From NCBI GenBank assembly GCA_045542485.1, contig JAZQLC010000012.1, positions 6,824 through 70,823 on the forward strand: a stretch of 64,000 nt of DNA, written 5' to 3'. Under the pieces are notes generated by a model. It did no database searches. It had not been told where the DNA came from and saw nothing but the letters and a program-made list of their open reading frames with translations. Position 1 is the first letter of the stretch. Every line of letters starts with the position of its first letter. The position numbers were made by a program, and so were the translations under genes. Below, piece by piece: positions 31,860 through 41,361 of the stretch. The stretch is from SIG575 sp045542485 (lineage in GTDB: Bacteria > Bacillota > Clostridia > Oscillospirales > Acutalibacteraceae).

Positions 31860-34800
31860 ATGAAAAAAATAGCAGATTTTATAGTAAATAAAAGATATAT
31901 AGTTTTAGGAGTGATGCTGACATTATGTATCGTGTCGGCACTGCTTATTCCAAAGGTGAATATTAACACGGATATGACGAAATATCTCCCTGAAGATTCG
32001 TCAATGTCTATGGGTATCGGCATTCTGGCTGAAGAGTTTGCAGGTATGGAAACGCCGAAAACGGTCAGGGTTATGTTCAGGGACCTTAAAGAGGTTGAAA
32101 AGACGAATGTGAAAATCGACCTTGAGGCTATCGAAAATGTTGACAGTGTTACATACAATCCCGATACAGGCAACAAGGATTCATACACGCTTTATACCGT
32201 CAACACCTCCTGCGACTACGGCTCTCAGGAAATGATGACTCTGAAAGATACAATCCTTTCAACCTTTGAGGATTATCAGGTGGTCTGCAAGGATGACAAC
32301 ACAACCGGTGCAGACCTGCCTCTGTGGGTTATCGGCGTTGCTTTCGGATTGCTGATGCTTGTCCTTTTTGCTATGTGCTCATCCTGGTTTGAGCCTGTGC
32401 TTTTCCTTGCTACAATAGGCGTTGCAATCGGTTTCAATATGGGCACAAATGTGATTTTCCCTCACGTTTCACAGATGACTTTCTCAATTGCATCAATTCT
32501 CCAGGTTGTTCTTTCCATGGACTATTCGATTATCCTTATGAATCGTTACCGTCAGGAAAAGATTGATTGTGAAAACAAATACGAGGCTATGAAAAAGGCT
32601 CTGGCTAACTCATTTTCTTCTGTGGCATCAAGCGGTATGACAACTGTTATAGGTCTTCTGATGCTCGTGTTTATGAGTTTCACAATCGGTATGGATTTAG
32701 GCCTTGTTCTTGCAAAGGGCGTAGTGTTCAGTATGCTCTCTGTTTTCACGGTTCTTCCCGTATTTATTCTTATTTTCGACAAGGTTCTTGAAAAAACATC
32801 CAAGAAGGAGCTTCATATTCCTTTCGGTAAGGTTGCGACCTTAAGTTACAAAGCGAGGAAGGTTGTAGCCGTTCTGTTCGCGGTGATTTTTGTGGGAACA
32901 TATTTCCTGCAGAACATTACACAGATTACTTATACTATTTCCACTGAGGATGAAATCGCAGCAGTTTTCCCCACTGCAAACCCGATTGTAGTGGTTTACG
33001 AAAATGAGGACGAGGCAAAAATTGCTCCTGTTGCTTATAAGTTTGAGAAACATGAAAAGGTAGGCAGTATTCTCGGCTACTCTACAACTCTCGGCAGAAG
33101 CTGTACGCCTACGGAAATGGTCAGCACAATCAGCTCTCTCGGTGCTGATGTGGGAATAGATGCTTCTCTTCTTTCTGTTGTTTATTTCGATAAGTTTTCG
33201 GGCAAGACGGAAGAAAGCCTGACACTCGGTCAGTTGCTTACATTCATTTCTGAAAGCGTAATTCCCAATAAAATTTTCGCACCTTACATTGATGATACAA
33301 TGAAAGAGAATATCGGTCTTATTGAAAAACTTGCAGACAAGGAAGCCCTCACAAAGCCTATGTCTGCCAAAGAAATCGCAAAGCTGTTTTCAATGGGCGA
33401 GGATGAAATAAAGCAGGTTTTCACCCTTTATTTTGCAGGAAAAACTTCAGTTTCTTCAGGCACAATGACGCTTTCTCAGTTCGGTGATTTTGTGGTAAAC
33501 GAAATTGCAAATGACGAAACATATTCTTCTTTCTTTGACGAGGAAACTAAGAGTATGATGTCGCTTCTTGAGGAGTTCTGCGACAAGAACGCAGTGACAA
33601 GGCCCCGCACTTCTTCCGAAATGGCAGATACTCTGGGCATTGAAGAAAATCTGGTTAAAATGCTTTATGCGTATTATTCAGCTTACGATAAATCCTACAC
33701 TGCTCCGGAAATCACATTCTCATCACTTGTGAAATTTATGGAAAAGGATATCCTTTCCAATCCTATGTTCTCATCATATTTCGATGAAGAAACGGCTTCA
33801 CAGTTTTCGATTCTCACAAAGCTTTCAACTAAAGAGGCGGTAACGGCACAGCATACCGCATCTTCAATGGCAGAGCTTCTCGGCACAGAAGAAAGTCTTA
33901 TGAAGAGCGTTTACACTCTTCGCTTCGGTATTGCAGGACAGAACACAATGTCTGTGGAAGAGTTTGTGGATTACATTATTTCCGACCTGTCAACAAATCC
34001 TCTTTTCTCATCGCAGATTGACGGGGAAATGCTCTCTCTGATTGAGACGATGGACAGAATCACAGAGGCAGTCATTTCAGGAGAAAAGCTTTCATACAGT
34101 GAAGTTTCTTCAATTCTCGGCGTGGAAAAAGACCTTGCGAAGGTGCTCTTTGCAGTTTATGATTTCAGCGAAAACAAGAGAGATACAAAGCTTTCACTTC
34201 ACAGTGTGCTCACATTCCTCGGCAAAAACAAACAGATGTTTGAAGGTGTTATGGATAAAGAGCAGTTATCTCTTGTGGAGATGGGTTCACTCCTTGTTGA
34301 CGGTGTTGTAAAAGGTGAAGAGTATACTGCGGAAGAACTGGCAGAAATAGTGAATATGGATTCATCGCTTCTCCGTCAGCTCTTTATGCTCTACAAATCA
34401 AAGCACGGTGACACAAGCCGCTGGAAGATGTCTGTTCAGAATTTTGTAAGCTTCATTGTCAGTGACATTATGACAAACGAAACTTATTCTTCTTTCCTTG
34501 AAGACGGAATGGCAGATTATCTGCTAACTGCCAAAAATGTAATTGATGCAGTTGTTTCCGAGAAAAAATTTGCACCCTCCGAGACTGCTGAAATGATGTC
34601 AGGCTTATCTGATATGCTGGATGAAAACACAGTGTCTCTGATGTACCTTTACTATTCGGCTGTGAATAATTCATCACCTGAATGGCGGCTTACAATAGGT
34701 GAGCTTTTCGACCACCTTTATAATAATATGCTTGAGGATGAAAGATTTTCACTCTTCCTTGATGAGAACACAAAGTCCCAGATAAGGGGAGCGAAAACTC

Positions 34801-35510
34801 AGCTTGAAGACGGTCTTTCACAGATGAAAGGTGAAAACCACTCTCTGATGATGATTGACACAACTCTTCCTGTAGAGGGTGAGGAAACAAGCGAATTTAT
34901 CGCAAGTTTCATAAAAGAATGCGACGCAAATCTTGACGGTGAATATTATCTTATCGGTAACTCACCTATGAGCTATGAGATGTCACAGTCCTTCGACAAG
35001 GAGCTTCTGCTTATCACAATTCTTACGGCAGTTGCAATTTTCCTTGTTATTGCAATAACATTCAGAAGTATTTCAATTCCTCTGATACTTGTTCTTCTCG
35101 TTCAGTCAGGCGTTTACATTACTGTTGCGGTAACGGGTCTGAGAGGTTACAGCATCTATTATCTTGCACTGCTTATTGTTCAGTGTATTCTTATGGGTGC
35201 AACCGTTGACTACGGTATTCTGTTTACAAACTATTACCGTGAAAACAGAAAGACAAAGGATATAAGGGATTCTCTGAAAGAAGCCTTTGACGGCTCGACT
35301 CACACGATTTTCACATCGGGACTTATTATGGTCTTTGTGACGGGCGTTCTCGGCTTTGCTCCCATTGACCCCACAATTTCACAGATTTGTCTGACAGTTT
35401 CAATCGGTGCACTGTCTGCGTGTATACTGATTCTCTTTGTTCTTCCCGGTGTCCTTGCAGCATTTGACAAGCTCACATCAAAGGATAAAAAGAAGAAAAA
35501 AGAGAAATAA
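31860..35510 (+). CDS. MMPL/RND-type membrane transporter with seven outer repeats
   Basis: 1216 residues. An N-terminal helix (~15-33) is followed by a short first outer domain with the NTDMTKYLPEDSS start typical of MMPL/HAE2 proteins. Helix bundle 1 (~155-330) carries DYSIILMNRYRQE, the proton-relay region. The second outer part is huge (~350-1040), and its residues 454-1025 hold seven repeats of ~80 residues. Helix bundle 2 (~1055-1205) has GATVDYGILFTNYYRENR. MMPL proteins export or flip lipids and lipid-like molecules using the proton gradient. Start by AAGGAA-type site before ATG 31860. A single-gene unit; cargo unknown. Confidence 0.9.
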   Translation: MKKIADFIVNKRYIVLGVMLTLCIVSALLIPKVNINTDMTKYLPEDSSMSMGIGILAEEFAGMETPKTVRVMFRDLKEVEKTNVKIDLEAIENVDSVTYNPDTGNKDSYTLYTVNTSCDYGSQEMMTLKDTILSTFEDYQVVCKDDNTTGADLPLWVIGVAFGLLMLVLFAMCSSWFEPVLFLATIGVAIGFNMGTNVIFPHVSQMTFSIASILQVVLSMDYSIILMNRYRQEKIDCENKYEAMKKALANSFSSVASSGMTTVIGLLMLVFMSFTIGMDLGLVLAKGVVFSMLSVFTVLPVFILIFDKVLEKTSKKELHIPFGKVATLSYKARKVVAVLFAVIFVGTYFLQNITQITYTISTEDEIAAVFPTANPIVVVYENEDEAKIAPVAYKFEKHEKVGSILGYSTTLGRSCTPTEMVSTISSLGADVGIDASLLSVVYFDKFSGKTEESLTLGQLLTFISESVIPNKIFAPYIDDTMKENIGLIEKLADKEALTKPMSAKEIAKLFSMGEDEIKQVFTLYFAGKTSVSSGTMTLSQFGDFVVNEIANDETYSSFFDEETKSMMSLLEEFCDKNAVTRPRTSSEMADTLGIEENLVKMLYAYYSAYDKSYTAPEITFSSLVKFMEKDILSNPMFSSYFDEETASQFSILTKLSTKEAVTAQHTASSMAELLGTEESLMKSVYTLRFGIAGQNTMSVEEFVDYIISDLSTNPLFSSQIDGEMLSLIETMDRITEAVISGEKLSYSEVSSILGVEKDLAKVLFAVYDFSENKRDTKLSLHSVLTFLGKNKQMFEGVMDKEQLSLVEMGSLLVDGVVKGEEYTAEELAEIVNMDSSLLRQLFMLYKSKHGDTSRWKMSVQNFVSFIVSDIMTNETYSSFLEDGMADYLLTAKNVIDAVVSEKKFAPSETAEMMSGLSDMLDENTVSLMYLYYSAVNNSSPEWRLTIGELFDHLYNNMLEDERFSLFLDENTKSQIRGAKTQLEDGLSQMKGENHSLMMIDTTLPVEGEETSEFIASFIKECDANLDGEYYLIGNSPMSYEMSQSFDKELLLITILTAVAIFLVIAITFRSISIPLILVLLVQSGVYITVAVTGLRGYSIYYLALLIVQCILMGATVDYGILFTNYYRENRKTKDIRDSLKEAFDGSTHTIFTSGLIMVFVTGVLGFAPIDPTISQICLTVSIGALSACILILFVLPGVLAAFDKLTSKDKKKKKEK
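33219..34950 (+). repeat. Seven diverged ~80-residue repeats in the MMPL outer domain
   Basis: Units begin near residues 454, 536, 618, 697, 777, 857 and 944. Each opens with a hydrophobic-T/S block (LTLGQLLTFI, MTLSQFGDFV, ITFSSLVKFM, MSVEEFVDYI ...), continues with an (F/Y)SSxxDEE-like turn, and ends with a Ser/Ala-Glu-Met-Ala block and a YxxY helix. The repeats are protein-level only; DNA identity is low. Confidence 0.8.
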
Positions 35511-35520
35511 AAGATTTGCG

Positions 35521-35573
35521 AAAAACCCACCGTCGTCCGTGTTTAAACCAAGGATGACAGGTGGGTTTTATTA
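35521..35573 (+). terminator. Terminator after the MMPL gene
   Basis: AAACCCACC with an inner GTCGTCC arm pairs with GGATGAC and GGTGGGTTT; T-rich tail. Confidence 0.75.
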
Positions 35574-35575
35574 TC

Positions 35576-35604
35576 TTTACTTAAAAAATAAAAAGTGATA
35601 TAAT
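35576..35604 (+). promoter_or_regulatory. Promoter of the gene at 35626
   Basis: TTTACT (35576-35581), 17 bp, TATAAT (35599-35604). Confidence 0.6.
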
Positions 35605-35625
35605 TCTGCAAAGGCGGTGAAAAGT

Positions 35626-36510
35626 ATGGATGAAAAGCAAAGAGCCGTGAATAAACGGTTTGTTGAGGGTATTTTTCTGAATATTGCATTTTTTGCTTTT
35701 TCCGTGGTGGGCTTTTATGCAGAATCAAAAGGTATAGGGATTTTCTTTGCCGTAGTTTTTGTTATAGGTCTTATATCCGTATTTTGCGTGGAGCCTCACT
35801 GTTATGTTTTTGATGATTATGGAATTACATCACATTATGTTTTTAACAGAAAAGAAAGATATCTTTGGAAAAACATAAGGTCTGTCAGACTGATATTTGA
35901 TACGGGTCATTATAGACACGGACCTATTTTCTTGTCAAACTATATTTATGTACTTGACGGAAAAATTGAGGGTGAAGAAAAATGGTATATGCAGGGATAT
36001 GTGAGAAAAAGCTTCCGTACAAAGAAGCTGATGGAGAAATATTGGGGTGTTGTTGAAAAGAATGATTTTTCGACAATAAAGAAAGCAATCCTGAAATGGT
36101 ATGGAAAAAAGCAGAGACAGGTTGACGCTCATTTTACAGATGAAGCTGTGAAGCTTGAAAGAGAAGCGAGACAGAAAATACGGGAAGAAGCGAAAATCTG
36201 TATTCAAAAAGCAAAAAAACATAACATTGATATAAAAGTAAAGTTCTTTTATGTAACTTCATCAGGTGAGGAAATGACCTCAAGACCTGATGAGGGTTAC
36301 AGATATACTGCCTGTGCGGAAATTTCCTTTACGGGTGAAACGGATGAAGACAGAATTGTAATTACAGACGAAGACCTGCTGCTTGTCCGTTTGGGAAAAA
36401 CAGGTTATAAATGCACGGTGAGAAAAGAAGCTGAAAAAATCTTCTGCAATACTCTTGAAGAAGTGACATCCACAATCCGCGAAAAGGGTATAGAATTTTA
36501 TTGTAACTGA
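35626..36510 (+). CDS. Membrane protein with PH-like domain, function unknown
   Basis: 294 residues from ATG 35626 (AAAGGCGGTGA upstream). Two membrane helices at ~15-33 and 37-57 form a hairpin, then a beta segment (EPHCYVFDDYGITSHYVFNRKERYLWKNIRSVRL) with the look of bacterial PH domains (ITS..W..I). A long charged helix of Lys/Arg/Glu (~165-205) follows, and a C-terminal alpha/beta segment. I do not recognise a named family beyond the PH-like part. Single-gene unit with own promoter. Confidence 0.7.
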   Translation: MDEKQRAVNKRFVEGIFLNIAFFAFSVVGFYAESKGIGIFFAVVFVIGLISVFCVEPHCYVFDDYGITSHYVFNRKERYLWKNIRSVRLIFDTGHYRHGPIFLSNYIYVLDGKIEGEEKWYMQGYVRKSFRTKKLMEKYWGVVEKNDFSTIKKAILKWYGKKQRQVDAHFTDEAVKLEREARQKIREEAKICIQKAKKHNIDIKVKFFYVTSSGEEMTSRPDEGYRYTACAEISFTGETDEDRIVITDEDLLLVRLGKTGYKCTVRKEAEKIFCNTLEEVTSTIREKGIEFYCN

Positions 36511-36515
36511 ATATA

Positions 36516-36552
36516 ACACAGGCTCCCCTTGAAAATTCAAGGGGAGCTGTGT
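36516..36552. terminator. Strong hairpin between convergent genes
   Basis: GCTCCCCTTGAA (36522-36533) pairs perfectly with TTCAAGGGGAGC (36535-36546 region), extended by ACACA/TGTGT. T-runs are weak on both sides, so termination is likely but not certain. Confidence 0.55.
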
Positions 36553-36638
36553 GCGTTTAGCAGACTGAGGGGATTTTTAGCTTAAAATAACGTCGCAGAC
36601 CCGAAATTCTGCATTCAGCATTCTGCACTATGCATTTT

Positions 36639-37490
36639 TTAACCCTTTACCGAGCCGCCCGTTACTCCGCCAACATAGAATTTCTGTGTTGAAATGAAGA
36701 GGATGGCTATGGGAATTGAGACGATAACAGCACCTGCGGCAAACTGTGTGTAATAGTTGTGGATGAATTCCTTTTCAAGCATTTTGAAAAGTCCCAGTGC
36801 CACGGTGTAGTTTTCGTAGTTGTCGCCCATAATGACCGATGCGAAAATATAGTCAATCCAGGGGGCGGTGAAGGAAGTCAGAAGAGTATAAATTATAATC
36901 GGCTTTGACATAGGCAGAGTTATATTCATAAAAATTCTGCCTCTCGATGCGCCGTCAAGCATAGCTGCCTCGTCAAGGGCACGGGGGATAGTGTCAAAAA
37001 AACCTTTTGCCACATAAAATCCAAGTCCCGTACCAGCAGAGTAAACTAAAATAAGAGCAAGAAGTGACTGGGAAATCCCGAAAGCTTTCAGCACATAGTA
37101 AACTGCAATCATCGACATAAATCCGGGGAACATACCGAGTACAAGGGCGATGTTCATCAGAGGCTTTCTCATTCTGAAGCGCAGACGCGACATTGTGTAG
37201 GAAACGGACAGAACGAAAAATGTTGAAATAATGCAGGTGACAACAGATACAAAAAGCGTGTTGAGAAACCACCTTGAAAACTCAAAGGTTGTGTTATCTG
37301 TCAATAGGGTTATATAATTCTGAATCGTGTAACCTCTCGGCAGAAAATAGGGAGTAAATGAGCCTGTTTCCTCACGGAAAGATGTGATAATAACCCACAG
37401 AATGGGGAGAATCCACACAAGGGCAAGAACGGAGAGAAAGGTGTAAACAAAGATGTTTGAAATTTTTCTCTGAACAGACATTTTTCTCAT
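36639..37490 (-). CDS. Carbohydrate ABC transporter permease, MalG type
   Basis: 283 residues with six membrane helices. The cytoplasmic EAA loop is RALDEAAMLDGASRGRIF, where the ATPase docks. It ends STQKFYVGGVTGGSVKG, the usual MalG tail. ATG 37490 overlaps the stop of the MalF-type gene (ATGA, 37487-37490), so translation is coupled. It is the last gene of a four-gene importer read leftward: ATPase, binding protein, MalF, MalG. Substrate probably malto-oligosaccharide or a similar sugar. Confidence 0.93.
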   Translation of the reverse strand: MRKMSVQRKISNIFVYTFLSVLALVWILPILWVIITSFREETGSFTPYFLPRGYTIQNYITLLTDNTTFEFSRWFLNTLFVSVVTCIISTFFVLSVSYTMSRLRFRMRKPLMNIALVLGMFPGFMSMIAVYYVLKAFGISQSLLALILVYSAGTGLGFYVAKGFFDTIPRALDEAAMLDGASRGRIFMNITLPMSKPIIIYTLLTSFTAPWIDYIFASVIMGDNYENYTVALGLFKMLEKEFIHNYYTQFAAGAVIVSIPIAILFISTQKFYVGGVTGGSVKG

Positions 37491-38827
37491 CCGAATTCCT
37501 CCTCGTTTTTATATGATGATGTTCTTCTGTAAGCTATCAGCGAGAACACAGCCGAAATGATAAACACAAGAATACCGATTGTTGAGGCGTAGGAATAGTC
37601 CTTGCTGTTTACTGTCAGCTTGTAAAGCCAGGTGACGAGCAAATCTGTCTTTCCTGCCTGATAGTAGTCCAGTGTGGCAGGACCTCCTCTTGTAAGGAAA
37701 TAGATAATGTTGAAGTTGTTGATGTTGCCGATAAACTGTGTGATGAGGTAGGGCGCCGTCACAAAGAAAACATAAGGCAGAGTTATTCTCAGATACTGTG
37801 TGACGGGAGAGGCTCCGTCAATTTTTGCGCTTTCATACAAATCCTCGGGGATATTCATAAGAATACCCGTTGTGATAAGCATCGTATAGGGGATGCCTAT
37901 CCACAGATTTATCACAATAACCGAAATTCTCGCAAGAGTTGTGTTTGTCAGAAAGGGTACATATTCCGAAATGATTCCTGCATTCTCCAGAAGCACATTC
38001 AGCGGTCCGTCATCGTCAAGAATGTTTCTCATTACGAGAAGCGATACAAACTGAGGAATGGCAATAGAGAGAATGAAAATTGTTCTGTAAAAACCTTTGA
38101 ATTTTATTCCTTTTTTATTGATGAGCATAGCAAGGAGCATACCGAGAATATAGTTGAGGGATGTGGCGAGGACAGCCCATACAAGTGTCCAGCCAAGCAC
38201 GGGGAAAAAGGTTTTACCCAGTGTGCTTCCTGAAGAAAGCATAGCCTTGAAGTTTTCAAGACCTACCCAGGTGAAAAGGTTACCCGGTGGCTGATGGTGT
38301 CTGTCGAAATTCGTAAAGGCGATAAGAATCATAAAGACGAGAGGCAGAACCGTCAGCACCACAACGCCGGTCACAGGGAGAAAAAGAAGTGTCTTGTGAA
38401 GACGGGAATCGGCATATTCCGTTACTTCTTTATAAAAGGACAAAGGCTTTTTGCCCCGTTTTATTTGCAGTTCAAGGTCATAGCTCTGCTCGCAGGCGGA
38501 CTTGTAGAGAAAAAGGTAGGCAAGAGTTATGAAAACCGCAAAAACTCCGTAAAGGAGAATCAGCATTGAGTTATCGCCCTCTACGAGAATGTCTATACCC
38601 TTTTCCTCGTCAAAGACCCAGCCCTGCTCCCTTGTTCCGAGATAGCGGAGCTTTCCTATGGCAGAAAAGCCATAGGAAAACATATAGAATAAATATGAAA
38701 TCTGGGCAGTGAGGAAAATGATGCCTTTCACTATCTGCCCTCTGAAAAGGTTTGAGAGTCCTGAAATGAAAAAGGATAATTTCGTAAGCAGGTCGCCTTT
38801 TCTGAATGCGTTAAAAAACTGTTTCAT
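37487..38827 (-). CDS. Carbohydrate ABC transporter permease, MalF type
   Basis: 446 residues, longer than most sugar permeases (~300) because of an N-terminal ~150-residue part with two additional helices and a charged linker, as in MalF. The core has six helices and an EAA loop, EDLYESAKIDGASPVTQY. The substrate-side segment GNINNFNIIYFLTRGGP is characteristic of MalF homologues. Weak ribosome site; 24 bp after the binding-protein stop. Forms the translocation pore with the MalG-type subunit. Confidence 0.93.
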   Translation of the reverse strand: MKQFFNAFRKGDLLTKLSFFISGLSNLFRGQIVKGIIFLTAQISYLFYMFSYGFSAIGKLRYLGTREQGWVFDEEKGIDILVEGDNSMLILLYGVFAVFITLAYLFLYKSACEQSYDLELQIKRGKKPLSFYKEVTEYADSRLHKTLLFLPVTGVVVLTVLPLVFMILIAFTNFDRHHQPPGNLFTWVGLENFKAMLSSGSTLGKTFFPVLGWTLVWAVLATSLNYILGMLLAMLINKKGIKFKGFYRTIFILSIAIPQFVSLLVMRNILDDDGPLNVLLENAGIISEYVPFLTNTTLARISVIVINLWIGIPYTMLITTGILMNIPEDLYESAKIDGASPVTQYLRITLPYVFFVTAPYLITQFIGNINNFNIIYFLTRGGPATLDYYQAGKTDLLVTWLYKLTVNSKDYSYASTIGILVFIISAVFSLIAYRRTSSYKNEEEFG

Positions 38828-38851
38828 TATATCAGTCCAAGTCGGCGAAAA

Positions 38852-40102
38852 TTATTTTGTAGTATCTTCTTTGATGGAAGTGAGAATCGCTTTGACGAAT
38901 GCGTCGAGTTTTTCTTTTACATTTTCTTTTGTCACTGAGCCGTCAATGATTCCCGTGCCAAAGGCCTCTGCGGGAGTCCAGAAATTCGAAACCTGATCGA
39001 TTGAAGTCTGAAGAACTGAATGCATTGACTGTGCAGTGAGGGCTGCTACAACATCGTTTGATGCGAGAGTTTCTTCGTCCTTGCTCAAAGCTGAATGAGT
39101 AGGAGCGTAGTTTCTTACTCTGAAGCGGGTTTCCTGAGCGGCACGGTCTGTAAGGAATGATGCAAGAGCGTGTGCTTCCTCGGGATGCTTTGTCTGTGCG
39201 TTAACGCCGTAAAGCTTGAAGTTTGCCATTGAAACCATATTTTTGTCTTCACCGTCAAGCTTGATTGTGGGAAGCTTTGTCACGCCGAAATCTTCGCCGA
39301 GACTCTTCTTGATGTCTTCTGCATTCCACGCGCCGGAAACGGCTGAGCCTAAGGTTCTTGCTTTGAAACCTGCTTTGATTTTTGCATCGTCAAGGTTTGC
39401 GAATTTCTTGTTTCGGGCAAGGTCAATCATATAGTTTGCAGCCATAACACCTTTTTCGGAATTGAAATCGCACTTGGTTTTGTCAGTGCCGTCTTCACCG
39501 AAAAGAGTGCATCCCGCAGTGAAGAAGAATGATGAAGAATACCAGCCGTCATCAATTTTCATAGCAAAGTTTGTAATTTTCTCTCCCGTATCTTTTGCCA
39601 TGATTTTTTCAAGGGATTTTACTTCTTCTGCTGAAAAAACCCGCTTGTCGTAGTAAAGGAAGAAAGTGTCGGAAGATGCAGGGTATGCGTAAAGTTCACC
39701 GTCAACCGTAGCAGCCTTGACTGATTCTTCGCTGTTTCGTGTTCTGATGTTTGCGTTTGTGATTCTGTAAAGAGCACCTGCTTTTTTCAGCGTTGCAATC
39801 TGGTCACTTGCAAATGAAAAAACATCTGCTGCGGCTGAAACATCCTTGAGGATTTCTGTTGCCGCATCGTCTTCACCTACATAACTTACATCTATTTTCC
39901 AGTTTTTTTCAGGATGCTCTTTCTTGAAGTCATCAATAAGTTTTGTGAGCATTTCTTTGTCATCCTGAGCGCCCCATAAACGCAGAGTAACAGTTTCTTT
40001 TTTGTCTGTTTCGCCGTTGTTGTTTTCTGAAACATTTCCGCAGGCAGTGAAAATGAGTGCTGTCATAATGACGGCCACGAAAAGGGCAATAAATTTTTTC
40101 AT
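38852..40102 (-). CDS. Extracellular sugar-binding lipoprotein (MalE-like)
   Basis: 416 residues from ATG 40102: AAAGGATGA gives good spacing to this ATG, while an in-frame ATG at 40111 lies on the site itself. Signal peptide with lipobox FTAC (Cys21), a Ser/Asn linker, then the family-1 solute-binding fold: VTLRLWGAQDDKEML at the start, DVFSFASDQIATL, LYAYPASSDTFFLYYDKRVF, and the hinge ANYMIDLARNKKFAN. The GAWNAEDIKKSLG block aligns with MalE's sugar-site region. It delivers sugar to the MalFG-type pore. 27 bp after the ATPase stop. Confidence 0.93.
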   Translation of the reverse strand: MKKFIALFVAVIMTALIFTACGNVSENNNGETDKKETVTLRLWGAQDDKEMLTKLIDDFKKEHPEKNWKIDVSYVGEDDAATEILKDVSAAADVFSFASDQIATLKKAGALYRITNANIRTRNSEESVKAATVDGELYAYPASSDTFFLYYDKRVFSAEEVKSLEKIMAKDTGEKITNFAMKIDDGWYSSSFFFTAGCTLFGEDGTDKTKCDFNSEKGVMAANYMIDLARNKKFANLDDAKIKAGFKARTLGSAVSGAWNAEDIKKSLGEDFGVTKLPTIKLDGEDKNMVSMANFKLYGVNAQTKHPEEAHALASFLTDRAAQETRFRVRNYAPTHSALSKDEETLASNDVVAALTAQSMHSVLQTSIDQVSNFWTPAEAFGTGIIDGSVTKENVKEKLDAFVKAILTSIKEDTTK

Positions 40103-40129
40103 TTTGTTCATCCTTTCAGATTATATTTT

Positions 40130-41227
40130 TTATATTCTGACTCCCGTTTCTGTGTCAAAGAAAAGAGCTTTTTCCATATCAAAGGCTACCGTAACTCTTT
40201 CGCCCTTTTCTCCGGAAAACAGAGAGGGATATTTACAGATAATATTATCTTTTCCTGTTTTTATGTGTATATACGAGCTGTCACCCATAAGCTCACATAT
40301 CTCAATTCTGCCTTCCACAGAATTTTTGCTTTCTTTCGTAAGGTGTGTGCTTTCAGGTCTGATTCCGAAAATCACATCTGCACTGCGGTATTTGTAAAGA
40401 CTGTGTTTTTCGGCAATCTTTTTCGGCACATCAATGAGAAAGTCGTCAATTTTTATCCTGACTTTTTCTTTGTCACCCACAACATGAGCGCTTATGAAAT
40501 TCATCTGGGGAGAGCCGATGAATCCTGCGACAAAGGTGTTGACGGGGTTGTTGTAAAGCTCCTGAGGTGTGTCTGCCTGTTGGATGTAGCCGTCCTTCAT
40601 CACGACGATTCTGTCGCCCATTGTCATAGCCTCGGTCTGGTCGTGGGTCACATATACGAATGTGGTTTTAAGTTTTCTGTGAAGCTCCTTGATTTCGGAG
40701 CGCATCTGAGTTCTCAGCTTTGCATCAAGGTTTGAAAGAGGCTCGTCAAGAAGAAAGACTGAGGGCTCTCTTACCATAGCCCGTCCCAGTGCAACTCGCT
40801 GTCTCTGACCGCCTGAAAGTGCCTTGGGTTTTCTTTCGAGAAGACTTGTGATGTCGAGACTTTTTGCCGTTTCAGTTACCCTTTTTCTGATTTCATCCTT
40901 CGGCATTTTTCTCATTTCAAGTGCAAATGCCATATTTTTGTATACGCTCATATGGGGATAAAGTGCGTAGTTCTGAAACACCATAGCAATATCACGGTCT
41001 TTGGGAGGCACTTCGTTTACCAGTCTGTCACCTATATAAAGTTCACCTGAGGAAATGTCTTCAAGCCCTGCAATCATTCTGAGAGTGGTGCTTTTTCCGC
41101 ATCCCGATGGTCCTACAAGAATCACAAATTCTCTGTCCTTTATTTCAAGAGAAAAATCGTGTACGGCAGTGTAGCTTCCGTCATAAATTTTTTTGATGTT
41201 TTTTAAGGTTATTCCTGCCAAGTGCAT
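40130..41227 (-). CDS. Sugar ABC transporter ATPase, MsmK/UgpC/MalK type
   Basis: 365 residues from ATG 41227 (AAAGGACGTG upstream). Walker A GPSGCGKST, Q-loop FQNYALYPHM, signature LSGGQRQRVALGRA, Walker B VFLLDEPLSNLDAK, H-loop VTHDQ. The C-terminal ~130 residues form the OB-like regulatory domain of this group, including FGIRPESTHLT. In Firmicutes one such ATPase may serve several sugar importers. It is first in the operon, an order (K-E-F-G) that differs from many operons where it is absent or elsewhere. Confidence 0.94.
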   Translation of the reverse strand: MHLAGITLKNIKKIYDGSYTAVHDFSLEIKDREFVILVGPSGCGKSTTLRMIAGLEDISSGELYIGDRLVNEVPPKDRDIAMVFQNYALYPHMSVYKNMAFALEMRKMPKDEIRKRVTETAKSLDITSLLERKPKALSGGQRQRVALGRAMVREPSVFLLDEPLSNLDAKLRTQMRSEIKELHRKLKTTFVYVTHDQTEAMTMGDRIVVMKDGYIQQADTPQELYNNPVNTFVAGFIGSPQMNFISAHVVGDKEKVRIKIDDFLIDVPKKIAEKHSLYKYRSADVIFGIRPESTHLTKESKNSVEGRIEICELMGDSSYIHIKTGKDNIICKYPSLFSGEKGERVTVAFDMEKALFFDTETGVRI

Positions 41228-41300
41228 CACGTCCTTTATGTTACTTCCTTGCATATTATTGACAGAGAAAATGATTTTAATACAGTATTTGTTTTTTCGA

Positions 41301-41329
41301 TTGCAACGGAGAGTGAAGTATGGTATGAT
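41301..41329 (+). promoter_or_regulatory. Promoter of uvrC, with -35 shared by the divergent importer operon
   Basis: TTGCAA (41301-41306), 17 bp, TATGAT (41324-41329). TTGCAA is its own complement; on the minus strand it is followed after 18 bp by TATTAA (41277-41282), a weaker promoter for the ABC importer operon. Confidence 0.6.
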
Positions 41330-41361
41330 TTATATAGAAATGAAGTGAAAGAGGTGAAAAT

